Positions 37,441 through 50,105 are shown, counted from the first letter of the stretch. The stretch is DNA of 64,000 bases from Pseudomonas fulva (GCF_023517795.1 NZ_CP082928.1:5084001-5148000), one strand, 5' to 3'. Numbers and translations are program-made. The notes: generated by a model from the letters alone, not told the origin.

Positions 37441-38367
37441 ATGCAAACGCTTTCCGAGCGCAACGGTTTCCTGCAGGCATGGATGTCCCAGGTGCGTGAG
37501 TCGCCCTGGGTAGCGGCTGGCCTGGGTGTCGCCTTGCTGGTCGTGGTATGGCTGCTGGTCAGCAGCCTGTTCAACATATTCGATGACGGCCATCCAGAAC
37601 GCATCCGCCACGCCCTGTATGGTGGCGGGGCCGGTTTTGCGGCAACCACCCTGGGTGCGCTCGCGGCCCTGGCGTTGGGCAGTATCAGCGTCAAGACCCA
37701 GGACAGCATGCTGGGATTCGCAGCGGGCATGATGTTGGCAGCGAGTTCCTTCTCGTTGATCCTTCCAGGCCTGGAGGCTGCCGAGAACCTGACCGGCAGC
37801 GGTATGCGGGGCGCCGCGACGGTAGTCATCGGGCTCGCCCTGGGCGTGCTGCTGATGCTGGGGCTCGATCATTTCACCCCGCACGAGCACGAAAGTGCTG
37901 GCGCCCAGGGGCCGCACAGCAGCCGGCTGAGTCGCGTATGGCTGTTCGTGTTCGCCATCACATTGCATAACCTGCCCGAAGGCATGGCCATCGGTGTCGG
38001 TTTCGCCGCCGATGACATGCAGGTCGGCATTCCCCTGGCGTCCGCTATTGCGATTCAAGACATTCCCGAAGGCCTGGCGGTCGCCCTGGCACTGCGCACC
38101 ATTGGCGTGTCGGCATTGCGGGCGGCGCTGATCGCGGCGGCCAGCGGGTTGATGGAGCCCCTGGGGGCGCTGGTGGGGGTCGGCATGTCCAGCAGCTACG
38201 CGCTGGCCTATCCAATCGGCCTGGGCCTGGCGGCCGGCGCCATGTTGTTCGTGGTTTCCCACGAGATCATCCCCGAGACCCACCGCAACGGTCACCAGAC
38301 ATCCGCGACCCTGGGGCTGATGGGCGGTTTTGCTGTGATGATGTTCTTGGATACCGCACTGGGCTGA
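37441..38367 (+). CDS. ZIP-family metal transporter (GufA-like)
   Basis: 308-aa inner-membrane protein with about eight helices. Transport-site motifs: ITLHNLPEGMAIGVG (HNxPEG, helix IV) and AIQDIPEGLAVALAL (helix V), plus a His-containing loop HFTPHEHESAG between helices III and IV that may gather metal. Likely imports Zn or other divalent cations. An extra N-terminal segment (~30 residues and a first helix) precedes the ZIP core. Start ATG 37441 has AGAGG at 37430. No Zur or Fur box was recognised upstream. Confidence 0.9.
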   Translation: MQTLSERNGFLQAWMSQVRESPWVAAGLGVALLVVVWLLVSSLFNIFDDGHPERIRHALYGGGAGFAATTLGALAALALGSISVKTQDSMLGFAAGMMLAASSFSLILPGLEAAENLTGSGMRGAATVVIGLALGVLLMLGLDHFTPHEHESAGAQGPHSSRLSRVWLFVFAITLHNLPEGMAIGVGFAADDMQVGIPLASAIAIQDIPEGLAVALALRTIGVSALRAALIAAASGLMEPLGALVGVGMSSSYALAYPIGLGLAAGAMLFVVSHEIIPETHRNGHQTSATLGLMGGFAVMMFLDTALG

Positions 38368-38457
38368 TAGGCATTTGCCGGGCGCTGATGCACACTGCGC
38401 GTCGTCCTGGGGCTTCAGCGAGTGGAGTGGAATTGGCGCGTGTGCATAAATAAGGTC

Positions 38458-39234
38458 ATGGCCCGTGGTCGTCGCGCCACCTGCACCCTGGTGCTGGCGG
38501 TCGTCCTGGGTGGCGCTGGTGGCGTGCAGGGCGAACCGCTGAACGTCTATGTCGGCCAGGGGCAGATGCCGTTTGCCGATGGCGCTGCCAGGCGTGCCGG
38601 GCTGTTCGGCGAATTGATGCATGAGCTTTGTGCGCGCACCGCGCAGCAATGCGTGTTTCGCAGCGTGCCGTGGCGCCGGGTGTTGAGCGAAGCCGAGGGC
38701 GACCCCCGTGGCATCGTGCTCAACCTGGGGCGCACCCCCGAGCGCGAGGCGGGATTCGTCTGGCTGCTCGACGTGCTGCCCACACCCTATGTACTGGTCA
38801 GCCTCGATCGCACCTTCGACAGCCTGGGCGATGCCCTGCGGGCTGGCCCGGTGGCAGTAATGGCCGGCACCGCGCGTGCCGATGAAATCAAGCGGATTCG
38901 CGCCGGCGATCAGCGGGTGGTGGAGGTCACCGACCCGCAACAGGCGGCCGAGTTGTTGCGCAGCGGCCGGGTGGTGGCCTGGTATGAGATCGACCTGCGG
39001 GCGTTTTATCTCTGGCACGAGATGAACGCCCAGGCCCCGCTGCGGTTCGGCAAGCCCCTGAGCAATACCCGCAGCCATATCGCCGGGAGCCTCAAGCTCG
39101 AGGGCGCCCAGGCCTTGTCCCGGCAAATGACGGCCGCCTTCGCCGACATGCGCCGTGACGGCAGTTGGCAGCGTATTCTCGCCAGTTATCTGGGCCTGGA
39201 TCGGTCGCGGGCTTTGCTGTCGGACGGCTGGTGA
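38458..39234 (+). CDS. Periplasmic amino-acid-type substrate-binding protein (PBPb-like), unassigned
   Basis: 258 aa; a basic N-terminus then hydrophobic core (CTLVLAVVLGGAGGVQG) suggests a signal peptide. The mature part resembles family 3 solute-binding proteins: LNVYVGQGQMPFADGAARRA, GLFGELMHELCARTAQQCVF, LVSLDRTFDSLGDALRAGPV and a C-terminal MRRDGSWQRILASYL. No permease or ATPase genes adjoin, so it may be an orphan SBP or a signalling input. Start choice: ATG 38458 gives a normal signal peptide; GTG 38440 or 38422 are possible alternatives. Confidence 0.72.
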   Translation: MARGRRATCTLVLAVVLGGAGGVQGEPLNVYVGQGQMPFADGAARRAGLFGELMHELCARTAQQCVFRSVPWRRVLSEAEGDPRGIVLNLGRTPEREAGFVWLLDVLPTPYVLVSLDRTFDSLGDALRAGPVAVMAGTARADEIKRIRAGDQRVVEVTDPQQAAELLRSGRVVAWYEIDLRAFYLWHEMNAQAPLRFGKPLSNTRSHIAGSLKLEGAQALSRQMTAAFADMRRDGSWQRILASYLGLDRSRALLSDGW

Positions 39235-39270
39235 GTCATGCTAGCGCCCTGAAACCCTGAGGAGCGCTTG

Positions 39271-39573
39271 ATGAAGTACATCCACCAGCGCGAGCACCTC
39301 AACGAGGATGACCTGGTCATCATCGAATGCTCGCAACCCTGCAATATCCGCCTGATGAACGATGCGAACTTTCGCAGCTTCAAGAATGGTGGCCGTCACA
39401 CCTATCACGGCGGCGCATTCGACAAGTTCCCGGCCAAGATCACCGTACCCAGTAGCGGCTTCTGGAACATCACCCTCGACACCGTGACCCGCAAGGCGAT
39501 CAGCGTGACGCGCAAGCCGACCCTCAAGCACTCGATCAAGATCGTCAGGCGTTCGTCGTCGCATCTATCTTGA
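39271..39573 (+). CDS. DUF1883 domain protein
   Basis: 100-aa basic protein. MKYIHQREHLNEDDLVIIEC, then CNIRLMNDANFRSFKNGGRH and a GAFDKFPAKITVPSSGFWN block match DUF1883, a small beta-rich domain of unknown function (sometimes attached to TIR domains in other bacteria). GAGGAGCG is placed 5 nt before ATG 39271; a TTG one codon earlier is less likely. Stand-alone here, without a TIR partner. The C-terminus is Lys/Arg/Ser-rich. Confidence 0.82.
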   Translation: MKYIHQREHLNEDDLVIIECSQPCNIRLMNDANFRSFKNGGRHTYHGGAFDKFPAKITVPSSGFWNITLDTVTRKAISVTRKPTLKHSIKIVRRSSSHLS

Positions 39574-39639
39574 GTGCTGGCCAGCTGGCTTTTCCGCTAG
39601 GCGCATTTGTCGGCAAGTGCTGCTTCGATGGTGGCGGAG

Positions 39640-39950
39640 TCAGTCCGCTTCCGCGCTGACCGCGCCCAGGCAAACCAGCCGGTGGCCATCGATCAGCCAG
39701 CTGTCGTCGCCAGCCTCGTATTCAGCCTCCATCACCGCGTTGTAGCTGAACTGCCAGCGTTTGCGGTCGCGGCCGTCCTGGGCCTCGATGGTCAGCACCA
39801 CGGCTTCGCTGGCGAACGGCTGATCCGCCTCGGCGGCCGCGTCGGCCTGGTCGAGAAGTTCGTCGTCGAGCTGGAAGTCGAACGCATGCAGGCCGTCGAT
39901 GACCAGCATGTCGGCGGTTTCCAGCCCGTCGAGCAAATAGGGTTGCTCAC

Positions 39951-39954
<4 letters not shown>
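39640..39954 (-). CDS. Small acidic protein translationally coupled to metH, unknown function
   Basis: 104 aa, strongly acidic (many Asp/Glu, e.g. [16 protein letters not shown]), no signal peptide or membrane helix. It starts [20 protein letters not shown]; the central part is [19 protein letters not shown] and the end [14 protein letters not shown]. The ATG overlaps the metH stop (ATGA), so it is almost surely co-translated with metH. I do not recognise a family with certainty. Its link to metH suggests a role near methionine synthase, but this is inference. Confidence 0.75.
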
Positions 39955-43667
<3,713 letters not shown>

Positions 43668-43853
43668 GGAAAAGGCTCTGAACGGGGGCTACGACAAGGC
43701 CGCAGATGATAACAAACCCTGAGGTCATTTCTGCGCTGCGCGCTTGTGCATGAATTATGTTCATGTTGCGGCGGTGTTACACGCGGATGCAGGCATAGCG
43801 ATAGCACAGACGAGGCGGCTAGAATGCGCGGCCAAATTCGTGGAACTCTTCCC

Positions 43854-46127
43854 ATGTGCCGTTGGCTGCTGTTGACCCTCTGCCTGCTCATCAGCCCCCT
43901 GACAATGGCACAGAGCGTTTCCTACAGCCGCGATATACAGCCGATCTTCACGCACAACTGCGTGGCCTGCCACGCCTGCTACGACGCGCCGTGCCAGCTC
44001 AACCTGGGCAGCGGCGAGGGCGCCGAGCGCGGCGCCAGCAAGGCCACGGTGTATGACGGCACCCGCACCCATACCCAGGCCACCACGCGGTTGTTCATGG
44101 ATGCCCACGGTGCGCCGGCCTGGCGCCGCAAGGATTTTCATTCGGTGCTGGAGCAGCAGGGCGGCCAGGCGGCGCTGATGGCGCGTATGCTCGAACTGGG
44201 GCACGCCACGCCGCTGCCGCCCAACAGCAAGCTGCCCAAGGATCTGGACATCGGCATCGAGCGCGCCAACCAGTGCGCGCTACCGGGCGAGTTCGCCGAC
44301 TTCGCCGGCAAGAACCCCATGGCCGGCATGCCGTTCGCGGTCACCGGCCTCACCGAGCAGGATTACCAGACCGTGCAGCGCTGGCTGCAGCAGGGCGCGC
44401 CGGTCGATGAGCAGCCGCTGCAGCCCAGCCCCGCTGAAGCCAGGCAGGTCGCCGACTGGGAGCGCTTCCTCAATGCCGACGGCGACGAGCAGCGGCTGGT
44501 CAGCCGCTGGATCTACGAGCACCTGTTTCTCGCCCATCTGTATTTCGAAGGTGGCGAGTCCGGGCATTTCTTCCAGCTGGTGCGTTCGCGCACGCCGAGC
44601 GGCCAGCCGGTGGATATCGTCGCCACGCGGCGCCCCAACGACGATCCAGGCACCGACATCTATTACCGGCTGATGCCGATCCAGGGCGTGATCGTCCACA
44701 AGACCCACATCACCTATCCGCTCGGTGCCGCCAAGCTTGCGCACGTGCGCGAGCTGTTCTTCGGCACCGACTGGCAGGTGACTGCGCTGCCGGGTTACGG
44801 CGTGCAGCACCGCTCCAATCCGTTTCTGGCCTTCGAGGCGATTCCGGCCCAGGCGCGCTATCAGTTCATGCTCGATAACGCCGAGTACTTCGTGCGCACC
44901 TTTATCCGTGGGCCGGTGTGCCGCGGGCAGATCGCCACCGACGTGATCCGCGACAACTTCTGGGTGTTCTTCCAGGATCCGCAGCACGACCTGTACATCA
45001 CCGACCCGGCCTACCGCGGCGCGGCCACGCCTTTGCTGGCCATGCCGGGCCAGCTCGACGAGATCGGCGATCTGCTGGGCCTGTGGCGCAGCTACCGCGA
45101 CAAGCGCAATGACTACGAGGCGCTACGCACCGAGGCGTATGGCAATGCGCCGGCGCCGGGCTGGTCGCAGATCTGGCAGGGCAACGACAACGCGCTGCTG
45201 TCGATCTTCCGCCAGCACGACAGCGCCTCGGTGCGCAAAGGCCTGGTGGGCGAGATCCCGCAGACCCTCTGGTGGATGGACTACCCGCTGCTCGAACGCA
45301 CCTATTACCAGCTGGTGGTCAATTTCGACGTGTTCGGCAACGTCTCGCACCAGGCGCAGACACGCCTGTACTTCGACCTGATCCGCAATGGCGCCGAGCA
45401 GAACTTCCTGCGGCTGATGCCGGCCGATGCCCGCAAGGCGATCTTTGGCGACTGGTACCAGTACAGCGGCAAGCTCAAGGCGTGGATGGATTACTACCCA
45501 CTGGATCGGAAAACCCCGAGCGGCCTGTCCTTGGCCGATGACGAGCCGAAGCGCCAGTTCGCCGAGCAACTGCTGCAGCGCTTCGCCGCCCTCGACGCCC
45601 GGCCCGATCCGATCAATCGCTGCGCCGGTGAGCACTGCTATCGCGATGGCCTGCCAGGTGAATTGCGTCAGGCGGAGCAGGCGTTGAGCCGCCTGGCTTC
45701 CACGCCGGCCGCGCGACTCAGGGTGATCGAGCAACTACCAGAAGCCACGCTGCTGCGGGTCGAGGGGGGCGGTCGTCGCGAGGTCTACAGCCTGCTGCGC
45801 AATCGCGCGCACAGCAACGTCGCCTTCATGCTTGGCGAGGAGCTGCGCTACCAGCCGCGCCTCGACACCCTGACGGTCTACCCCGAGGTGCTGAGCAGCT
45901 ACCCCAACTTCATGTTCTCGATGCCGGCGGCCCAGGTGCCGGACTTCGTCGCCGCCATGGAACAGGCCCGCGACGCCGCGGCCTTCGAGCAGATCGTCGA
46001 GCGCTGGGGCATTCGCCGCACTCATCCGCAGTTCTGGCAGTACTTCCACGACCTCACCACGCATATCCGTGAGCACGAGCCGGTAGAGGCCGGCGTGCTG
46101 GACATGAACCGCTACCAGAACCTGTAG
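43854..46127 (+). CDS. cti: Cti, periplasmic fatty acid cis-trans isomerase
   Basis: Heme protein that converts cis to trans unsaturated membrane acyl chains, a rapid solvent and heat response of Pseudomonas. 757 aa from ATG 43854: signal peptide MCRWLLLTLCLLISPLTMAQ, then RDIQPIFTHNCVACHACYD with the CxxCH heme site at Cys36-Cys39-His40. The remaining sequence is the Cti-specific domain. An ATG at 43824 after GAGGCGG is possible, but the overlapping TAGAAT looks more like a -10 box. Divergent from metH. Confidence 0.93.
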   Translation: MCRWLLLTLCLLISPLTMAQSVSYSRDIQPIFTHNCVACHACYDAPCQLNLGSGEGAERGASKATVYDGTRTHTQATTRLFMDAHGAPAWRRKDFHSVLEQQGGQAALMARMLELGHATPLPPNSKLPKDLDIGIERANQCALPGEFADFAGKNPMAGMPFAVTGLTEQDYQTVQRWLQQGAPVDEQPLQPSPAEARQVADWERFLNADGDEQRLVSRWIYEHLFLAHLYFEGGESGHFFQLVRSRTPSGQPVDIVATRRPNDDPGTDIYYRLMPIQGVIVHKTHITYPLGAAKLAHVRELFFGTDWQVTALPGYGVQHRSNPFLAFEAIPAQARYQFMLDNAEYFVRTFIRGPVCRGQIATDVIRDNFWVFFQDPQHDLYITDPAYRGAATPLLAMPGQLDEIGDLLGLWRSYRDKRNDYEALRTEAYGNAPAPGWSQIWQGNDNALLSIFRQHDSASVRKGLVGEIPQTLWWMDYPLLERTYYQLVVNFDVFGNVSHQAQTRLYFDLIRNGAEQNFLRLMPADARKAIFGDWYQYSGKLKAWMDYYPLDRKTPSGLSLADDEPKRQFAEQLLQRFAALDARPDPINRCAGEHCYRDGLPGELRQAEQALSRLASTPAARLRVIEQLPEATLLRVEGGGRREVYSLLRNRAHSNVAFMLGEELRYQPRLDTLTVYPEVLSSYPNFMFSMPAAQVPDFVAAMEQARDAAAFEQIVERWGIRRTHPQFWQYFHDLTTHIREHEPVEAGVLDMNRYQNL

Positions 46128-46298
46128 GCCGCCGCCCCGGCTATCGCTGCTCGCCGCAACGACTGCGAACTAGCGGTTCCCAGATAACGCTTCGCTAATT
46201 CACCCGATCTTTCTCTCGCCACTGCGGTCGGACGCAGTGGCAGCCGGTTATCGACGGTTGCCCGTATCGGTTTCAACGAGAGGGAGAGTGGCGGTTCT

Positions 46299-47318
46299 AT
46301 GCTGATTTCAGTGCAGGCACTGCGGGCATTGGCAGCCTGGGTAGTGGTCTTTCACCATGTCATGCAGGTGTTTTTCGATTTCAAGGCCGAGAGTTTCATG
46401 GGCCATCTTTTTTCCGACAAGGGCGCCGTGGGCGTCGATATCTTCTTCGTCATCAGCGGCCTGGTGATCTACCTGTCCACCCAGGGCAAGACCATCACCC
46501 CGTGGCGCTTCATGCTCAACCGCGCCCTGCGCATCGTGCCGGCCTACTGGCTGTATTCGCTGATTGCCGCGCTGATCATCGCCTTCGCCAACCCGGTGAT
46601 GCCGACCCAGGCCTTCGACCTGCAGCACCTGGTGCTGTCGCTGCTGTTCATTCCCGCGGAAAACCCCGCAGGCTTCGGGCTCTACCCGACGCTCAACGTC
46701 GGCTGGACGCTCAACTACGAGATGTTCTTCTACCTGCTGTTCGCCCTGGCCTTCGTGGTTCCCCAGCGCCTGCGCCTGCTATTCGTGGCGGTGATGCTGA
46801 TGCTCTTCGGCCTGCTGGCCACCCAACCCTGGCTGAGCAACTTCTACCGCAACAGCATCGTCTACGAGTTCCTGTTCGGCGTGCTGCTGGGCATGGTCTA
46901 CAGCCGCGGCTGGATCCGCCAGGGGCTGTGGCTGCCGCTGCTGGTGATCGCCGGCTCGCTGCTGGCCATCTACCACTTCGACAACAGCATGCGCCTGCTG
47001 CACTGGGGCGTGCCCAGTGCACTGATCGTCGCGGCCTGCATCGCCATGGAGCCGTGGTTCAAGGACAACCGCCTGCTGGCGCGCATGGGTGATTGCTCGT
47101 ATTCGGTGTACCTGCTGCACGTGATCATCCTGTCCCTGGGCTGGTACCTGCAGGCCAGCCTGGATCTCAATCCGTACCTGGTGATCGTCGCCTGCATGCC
47201 GCTGATCGCCCTGGCGTCGTGGGGCAGCTACGAACTGATCGAGAAGCGCTTTTTCGTCCAGGCCAAGGCGTGGATCAACGAACGGTCGGGCAAGTGCCAG
47301 CTCCAGGCCTTATCCTGA
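46299..47318 (+). CDS. Acyltransferase family 3 membrane protein (OafA/ExoZ-like)
   Basis: 339-aa integral membrane O-acyltransferase with ~10 hydrophobic helices. The N-terminal motif LRALAAWVVVFHHVMQVFF carries the conserved His, followed by VGVDIFFVISGLVIYLST and RALRIVPAYWLYS, all typical of family 3. Such enzymes acetylate or succinylate extracellular polysaccharide, LPS or other glycans. No glycosyltransferase neighbours give the acceptor away. It sits between cti and nfuA, adjacent genes in PAO1, so it is an insertion relative to that genome. An imperfect hairpin (46218-46242) lies upstream. Confidence 0.85.
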   Translation: MLISVQALRALAAWVVVFHHVMQVFFDFKAESFMGHLFSDKGAVGVDIFFVISGLVIYLSTQGKTITPWRFMLNRALRIVPAYWLYSLIAALIIAFANPVMPTQAFDLQHLVLSLLFIPAENPAGFGLYPTLNVGWTLNYEMFFYLLFALAFVVPQRLRLLFVAVMLMLFGLLATQPWLSNFYRNSIVYEFLFGVLLGMVYSRGWIRQGLWLPLLVIAGSLLAIYHFDNSMRLLHWGVPSALIVAACIAMEPWFKDNRLLARMGDCSYSVYLLHVIILSLGWYLQASLDLNPYLVIVACMPLIALASWGSYELIEKRFFVQAKAWINERSGKCQLQALS

Positions 47319-47332
47319 GTAAAATGGTAGGA
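47313..47332 (+). promoter_or_regulatory. Possible IscR-type operator upstream of nfuA
   Basis: TCCTGAGTAAAATGGTAGGA resembles a type 1 IscR site (GACT-N4-AGTC core with flanking pyrimidines/purines) but with mismatches. It overlaps the last codons of the acyltransferase and lies ~58 bp before nfuA. IscR control of nfuA has been reported in P. aeruginosa, which is the reason to list this weak match. A TACACT -10 candidate follows at 47358-47363. Confidence 0.35.
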
Positions 47333-47389
47333 CTTTATTCGAGGCGGTCATTTGGCGTACACTTCGCCCCATGACCGTGAGGAGTTGCC

Positions 47390-47974
47390 ATGAGCACCAT
47401 TACCATTACCGATGCCGCCCATGATTACCTGGCCGACCTGCTGAGCAAGCAGAACACGCCGGGAATCGGTATCCGGGTCTTCATCACCCAACCCGGTACC
47501 CAGTACGCGGAAACCTGCATCGCCTATTGCAAGCCGGGCGAGCAGAAGCCGGAGGACCAGGCCATCGGCCTGGCCAGTTTCACGGCCTGGATCGACGCCG
47601 TCAGCGAGCCGTTTCTCGAAGACGCCGTGGTCGACTACGCCACCGACCGCATGGGCGGCCAGCTGACCATCAAGGCGCCGAACGCCAAGGTGCCGATGGT
47701 CAACGAAGACAGCCCGCTCAACGAGCGCATCAATTACTACCTGCAGACCGAGATCAATCCCGGCCTGGCCAGCCATGGCGGCCAGGTCACGCTGATCGAC
47801 GTGGTCGAGGAAGGCATTGCCGTGCTGCAGTTCGGTGGCGGCTGCCAGGGCTGCGGCCAAGCCGACCTGACCCTCAAGGAAGGCATCGAGAAGACCTTGC
47901 TCGAGCGCATTCCGGAACTCAAGGGTGTGCGCGACGTGACCGACCACAGCAATCGCGAGAACGCGTATTACTGA
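47390..47974 (+). CDS. nfuA: NfuA, Fe-S cluster carrier/biogenesis protein
   Basis: 194-aa cytosolic protein that accepts and hands over [4Fe-4S] clusters under oxidative or iron stress. The N-terminal degenerate A-type domain ([17 protein letters not shown]) lacks the A-type cysteine triad; the C-terminal Nfu domain has the cluster motif [14 protein letters not shown] (CxxC, ~151-154). GTGAGGAG precedes ATG 47390. A hairpin covering 47345-47377 ends just before the Shine-Dalgarno. Single gene followed by a terminator. Confidence 0.96.
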   Translation: MSTITITDAAHDYLADLLSKQNTPGIGIRVFITQPGTQYAETCIAYCKPGEQKPEDQAIGLASFTAWIDAVSEPFLEDAVVDYATDRMGGQLTIKAPNAKVPMVNEDSPLNERINYYLQTEINPGLASHGGQVTLIDVVEEGIAVLQFGGGCQGCGQADLTLKEGIEKTLLERIPELKGVRDVTDHSNRENAYY

Positions 47975-47990
47975 CCGCCATGGCTGCGAT

Positions 47991-48016
47991 GACAAGGCGA
48001 CTTCGGTCGCCTTGTC
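47991..48016 (+). terminator. Intrinsic terminator after nfuA
   Basis: 11-bp perfect stem GACAAGGCGAC/GTCGCCTTGTC closed by a stable TTCG tetraloop, followed by a modest T-rich tail (TGCTTTAAG). Confidence 0.8.
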
Positions 48017-48153
48017 TGCTTTAAGTGCTAGAAAACCCCCGAGACGAACTGGCGCTCTGCTATAAGTGTCAGCAGCGCACCCAGCAATGGCGCCGCTGCC
48101 GGTATACCCGCCGCAGCCCAAGCCGGATCAGGCCCACCTCTTGAGGCGTATCG

Positions 48154-49143
48154 ATGCCCACCGCATCTCTTCTCGTCTGCGATGACTCCAACATGGCCCG
48201 CAAGCAACTGCTGCGCGCCTTGCCTGCGGACTGGCCGGTAACCGTCAGCCAGGCCGCCAACGGTGAAGAAGCGCTCCAGCAACTGCGCGCCGCTCACTTC
48301 GATCTCCTGCTGCTCGACCTCACCATGCCGGTGCTCGATGGCTACGGCGTGCTCGCGGCGCTGAAGGCCGAGGGGCGTGCGCAAAAGGTCATCGTGGTGT
48401 CCGGCGACGTGCAGGACGAAGCGATCCGCCGGGTCAAGGAACTCGGCGCCCTGGCATTCCTGAAAAAACCTGCCGACCCCGAGCTGTTGCGCCAGACCCT
48501 GGATCAGCTTGGCTTCCTGCACGTGGCGGCGGCGCCCGTCGCGGCGCTGCCCGAGCCCAAGGTGTCGTTTCGCGATGCCTTCCGCGAGGTGGTCAACATC
48601 GCCATGGGCCGTGCGGCGGCGTTGCTGGCCCGGGTGCTCGGCGTGTTCGTGCAACTGCCGATCCCCAACGTCAATATCCTCGAGGTCAGCGAGCTGCACA
48701 TGGCCCTGGCCGACGCCCAGCGTGGCAATGGCCTGACCGCGGTGTGCCAGGGTTATATCGGCGAGGGCATCGCCGGTGAGGCGCTGCTGATCTTCCATGA
48801 TTCGGAAGTGGCCGACATGGCCAAGCTCATGCAATGGCAGGAGCACAACCATTCGTCCATGGAAATGCTCCTGGACATGTCCAGCATCCTCATTGGCGCG
48901 TGCCTGAGCGGCATCGCCGAGCAGCTTGACGTGAGCTTCTCCCAGGGCCACCCACAGATACTCGGCGAGCACGCCTCCATCGACGAGCTGATTCGCATCA
49001 ACAGCCAGCGCTGGCGCAAGACCCTGGCCGTCGAAGTGAGCTACAGCATCGAAGGCCACGACATCCACTTCGACCTGCTGCTGCTGTTCACCGAGGATTC
49101 GGTGTCGCTGCTGACCAACAAACTCGCCTATCTGATGGAATAA
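48154..49143 (+). CDS. Response-regulator receiver fused to a CheC/CheX-like phosphatase domain
   Basis: 329 aa. Receiver domain 1-120: acidic pair Asp10-Asp11, phospho-acceptor Asp55 (LLLLDLTMP), Ser in VVSGD and Lys in FLKKPAD. The C-terminal half (~135-329) is CheC-like; the helix FREVVNIAMGRAAALL carries the E-x2-N pair of CheC/CheX/FliY phosphatases. The second pseudo-repeat (LLDMSSILIGACLSGI) has Asp/Ser in place of Glu/Asn, so one active site is expected. Such REC-CheC proteins may dephosphorylate a partner receiver or be controlled by phosphorylation. Followed 5 nt later by a diguanylate cyclase gene, probably its partner. Confidence 0.87.
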   Translation: MPTASLLVCDDSNMARKQLLRALPADWPVTVSQAANGEEALQQLRAAHFDLLLLDLTMPVLDGYGVLAALKAEGRAQKVIVVSGDVQDEAIRRVKELGALAFLKKPADPELLRQTLDQLGFLHVAAAPVAALPEPKVSFRDAFREVVNIAMGRAAALLARVLGVFVQLPIPNVNILEVSELHMALADAQRGNGLTAVCQGYIGEGIAGEALLIFHDSEVADMAKLMQWQEHNHSSMEMLLDMSSILIGACLSGIAEQLDVSFSQGHPQILGEHASIDELIRINSQRWRKTLAVEVSYSIEGHDIHFDLLLLFTEDSVSLLTNKLAYLME

Positions 49144-49148
49144 GCCGC

Positions 49149-50105
49149 ATGGCCGAGAGCATGGATTTAAACGATTTCCACTGGCTGCTGGCCATCGTGC
49201 AGAGCATCGATGTCGGCGTGGTGGTGCTCGACCGTCAGTACCGTGTGGAAGTATGGAACAGCTTCATGGAGAACCATTCCGGGCGTAGCGCGCGGGATGC
49301 GGCCGAGCGCTCGTTCTTCGAGCTGTTTCCCGAGGTCGACGAGGTGTGGTTTCGCAACAAGGTGGAAAACGTCGTCACCCTGGGTACGCCGGCCTTCACC
49401 ATCTGGGAGCAACGGCCGTACCTGGTGCGTTTCAAGAATTACCAGCCGATCACCGGGCTGGAAGATTTCATGTACCAGAACACCACCATCCTGCCGCTGG
49501 TGGCCACCAACAGCAAGATCGAGCACCTGTGCGTGATCGTCTACGACGTGACCAGCGTGGCGGTGAACAAGCGTCAGTTGCAGGCCATGAGCGATCAGTT
49601 CAAGCACCTTTCGCGTACCGACCGGCTGACCGGGCTGAACAACCGCGGCCACTGGGAGGAGGAGCTCAAGCGCGAACACGCCCGTCATCGCCGTTACGGC
49701 AGCAGCGCAGCGCTGGTGATCTTCGATATCGATCATTTCAAGAAGGTCAACGACACCTACGGGCACCAGGCCGGCGACACGGTGATCCAGAGTGTCGCCA
49801 AGGTGCTGCGCGAGCAGTTGCGTGATACCGACATCGCCGGGCGCTATGGCGGCGAGGAGTTCGTGGTGCTGCTGCCGGATGTCGATGCGGCGGGCGGGCG
49901 GGTCTTCGCCGAACGTTTGCGCCTGATCGTCGAGCGCTTGCAGGTCAGCCACGAGGGGCAGGTGATTCCCTTCACCATCAGCCTCGGTGTGGCCGACCTG
50001 AGCGAGCCCAGCCACGATCACCAGCAGGTCATCCAGTGGGCCGACCAGGCGCTCTACAGCTCCAAGCGCAACGGTCGCAACCAGGTCACGGTGTTCGGCG
50101 TCTAG
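49149..50105 (+). CDS. PAS-GGDEF diguanylate cyclase
   Basis: 318-aa cytosolic c-di-GMP synthase. PAS domain ~10-130 (VQSIDVGVVVLDRQYRVEVW), a short linker with LQAMSDQFKHLSRTDRLTGL, then GGDEF with the intact active site RYGGEEFVVLLPD. The allosteric I-site RxxD (RDTD) lies five residues before GGEEF, so product inhibition is likely retained. It follows the REC-CheC gene by 5 bp and they probably form an operon. Its stop shares the CTAG tetramer with the stop of the convergent MFS gene. Confidence 0.93.
   Translation: MAESMDLNDFHWLLAIVQSIDVGVVVLDRQYRVEVWNSFMENHSGRSARDAAERSFFELFPEVDEVWFRNKVENVVTLGTPAFTIWEQRPYLVRFKNYQPITGLEDFMYQNTTILPLVATNSKIEHLCVIVYDVTSVAVNKRQLQAMSDQFKHLSRTDRLTGLNNRGHWEEELKREHARHRRYGSSAALVIFDIDHFKKVNDTYGHQAGDTVIQSVAKVLREQLRDTDIAGRYGGEEFVVLLPDVDAAGGRVFAERLRLIVERLQVSHEGQVIPFTISLGVADLSEPSHDHQQVIQWADQALYSSKRNGRNQVTVFGV

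Noticed and set aside
43668..43853. Cobalamin riboswitch upstream of metH
   Set aside because: I looked for the B12-box (GCCACTG-like) and a long structured leader in the metH upstream region and found neither; the gap is too short and shared with cti.
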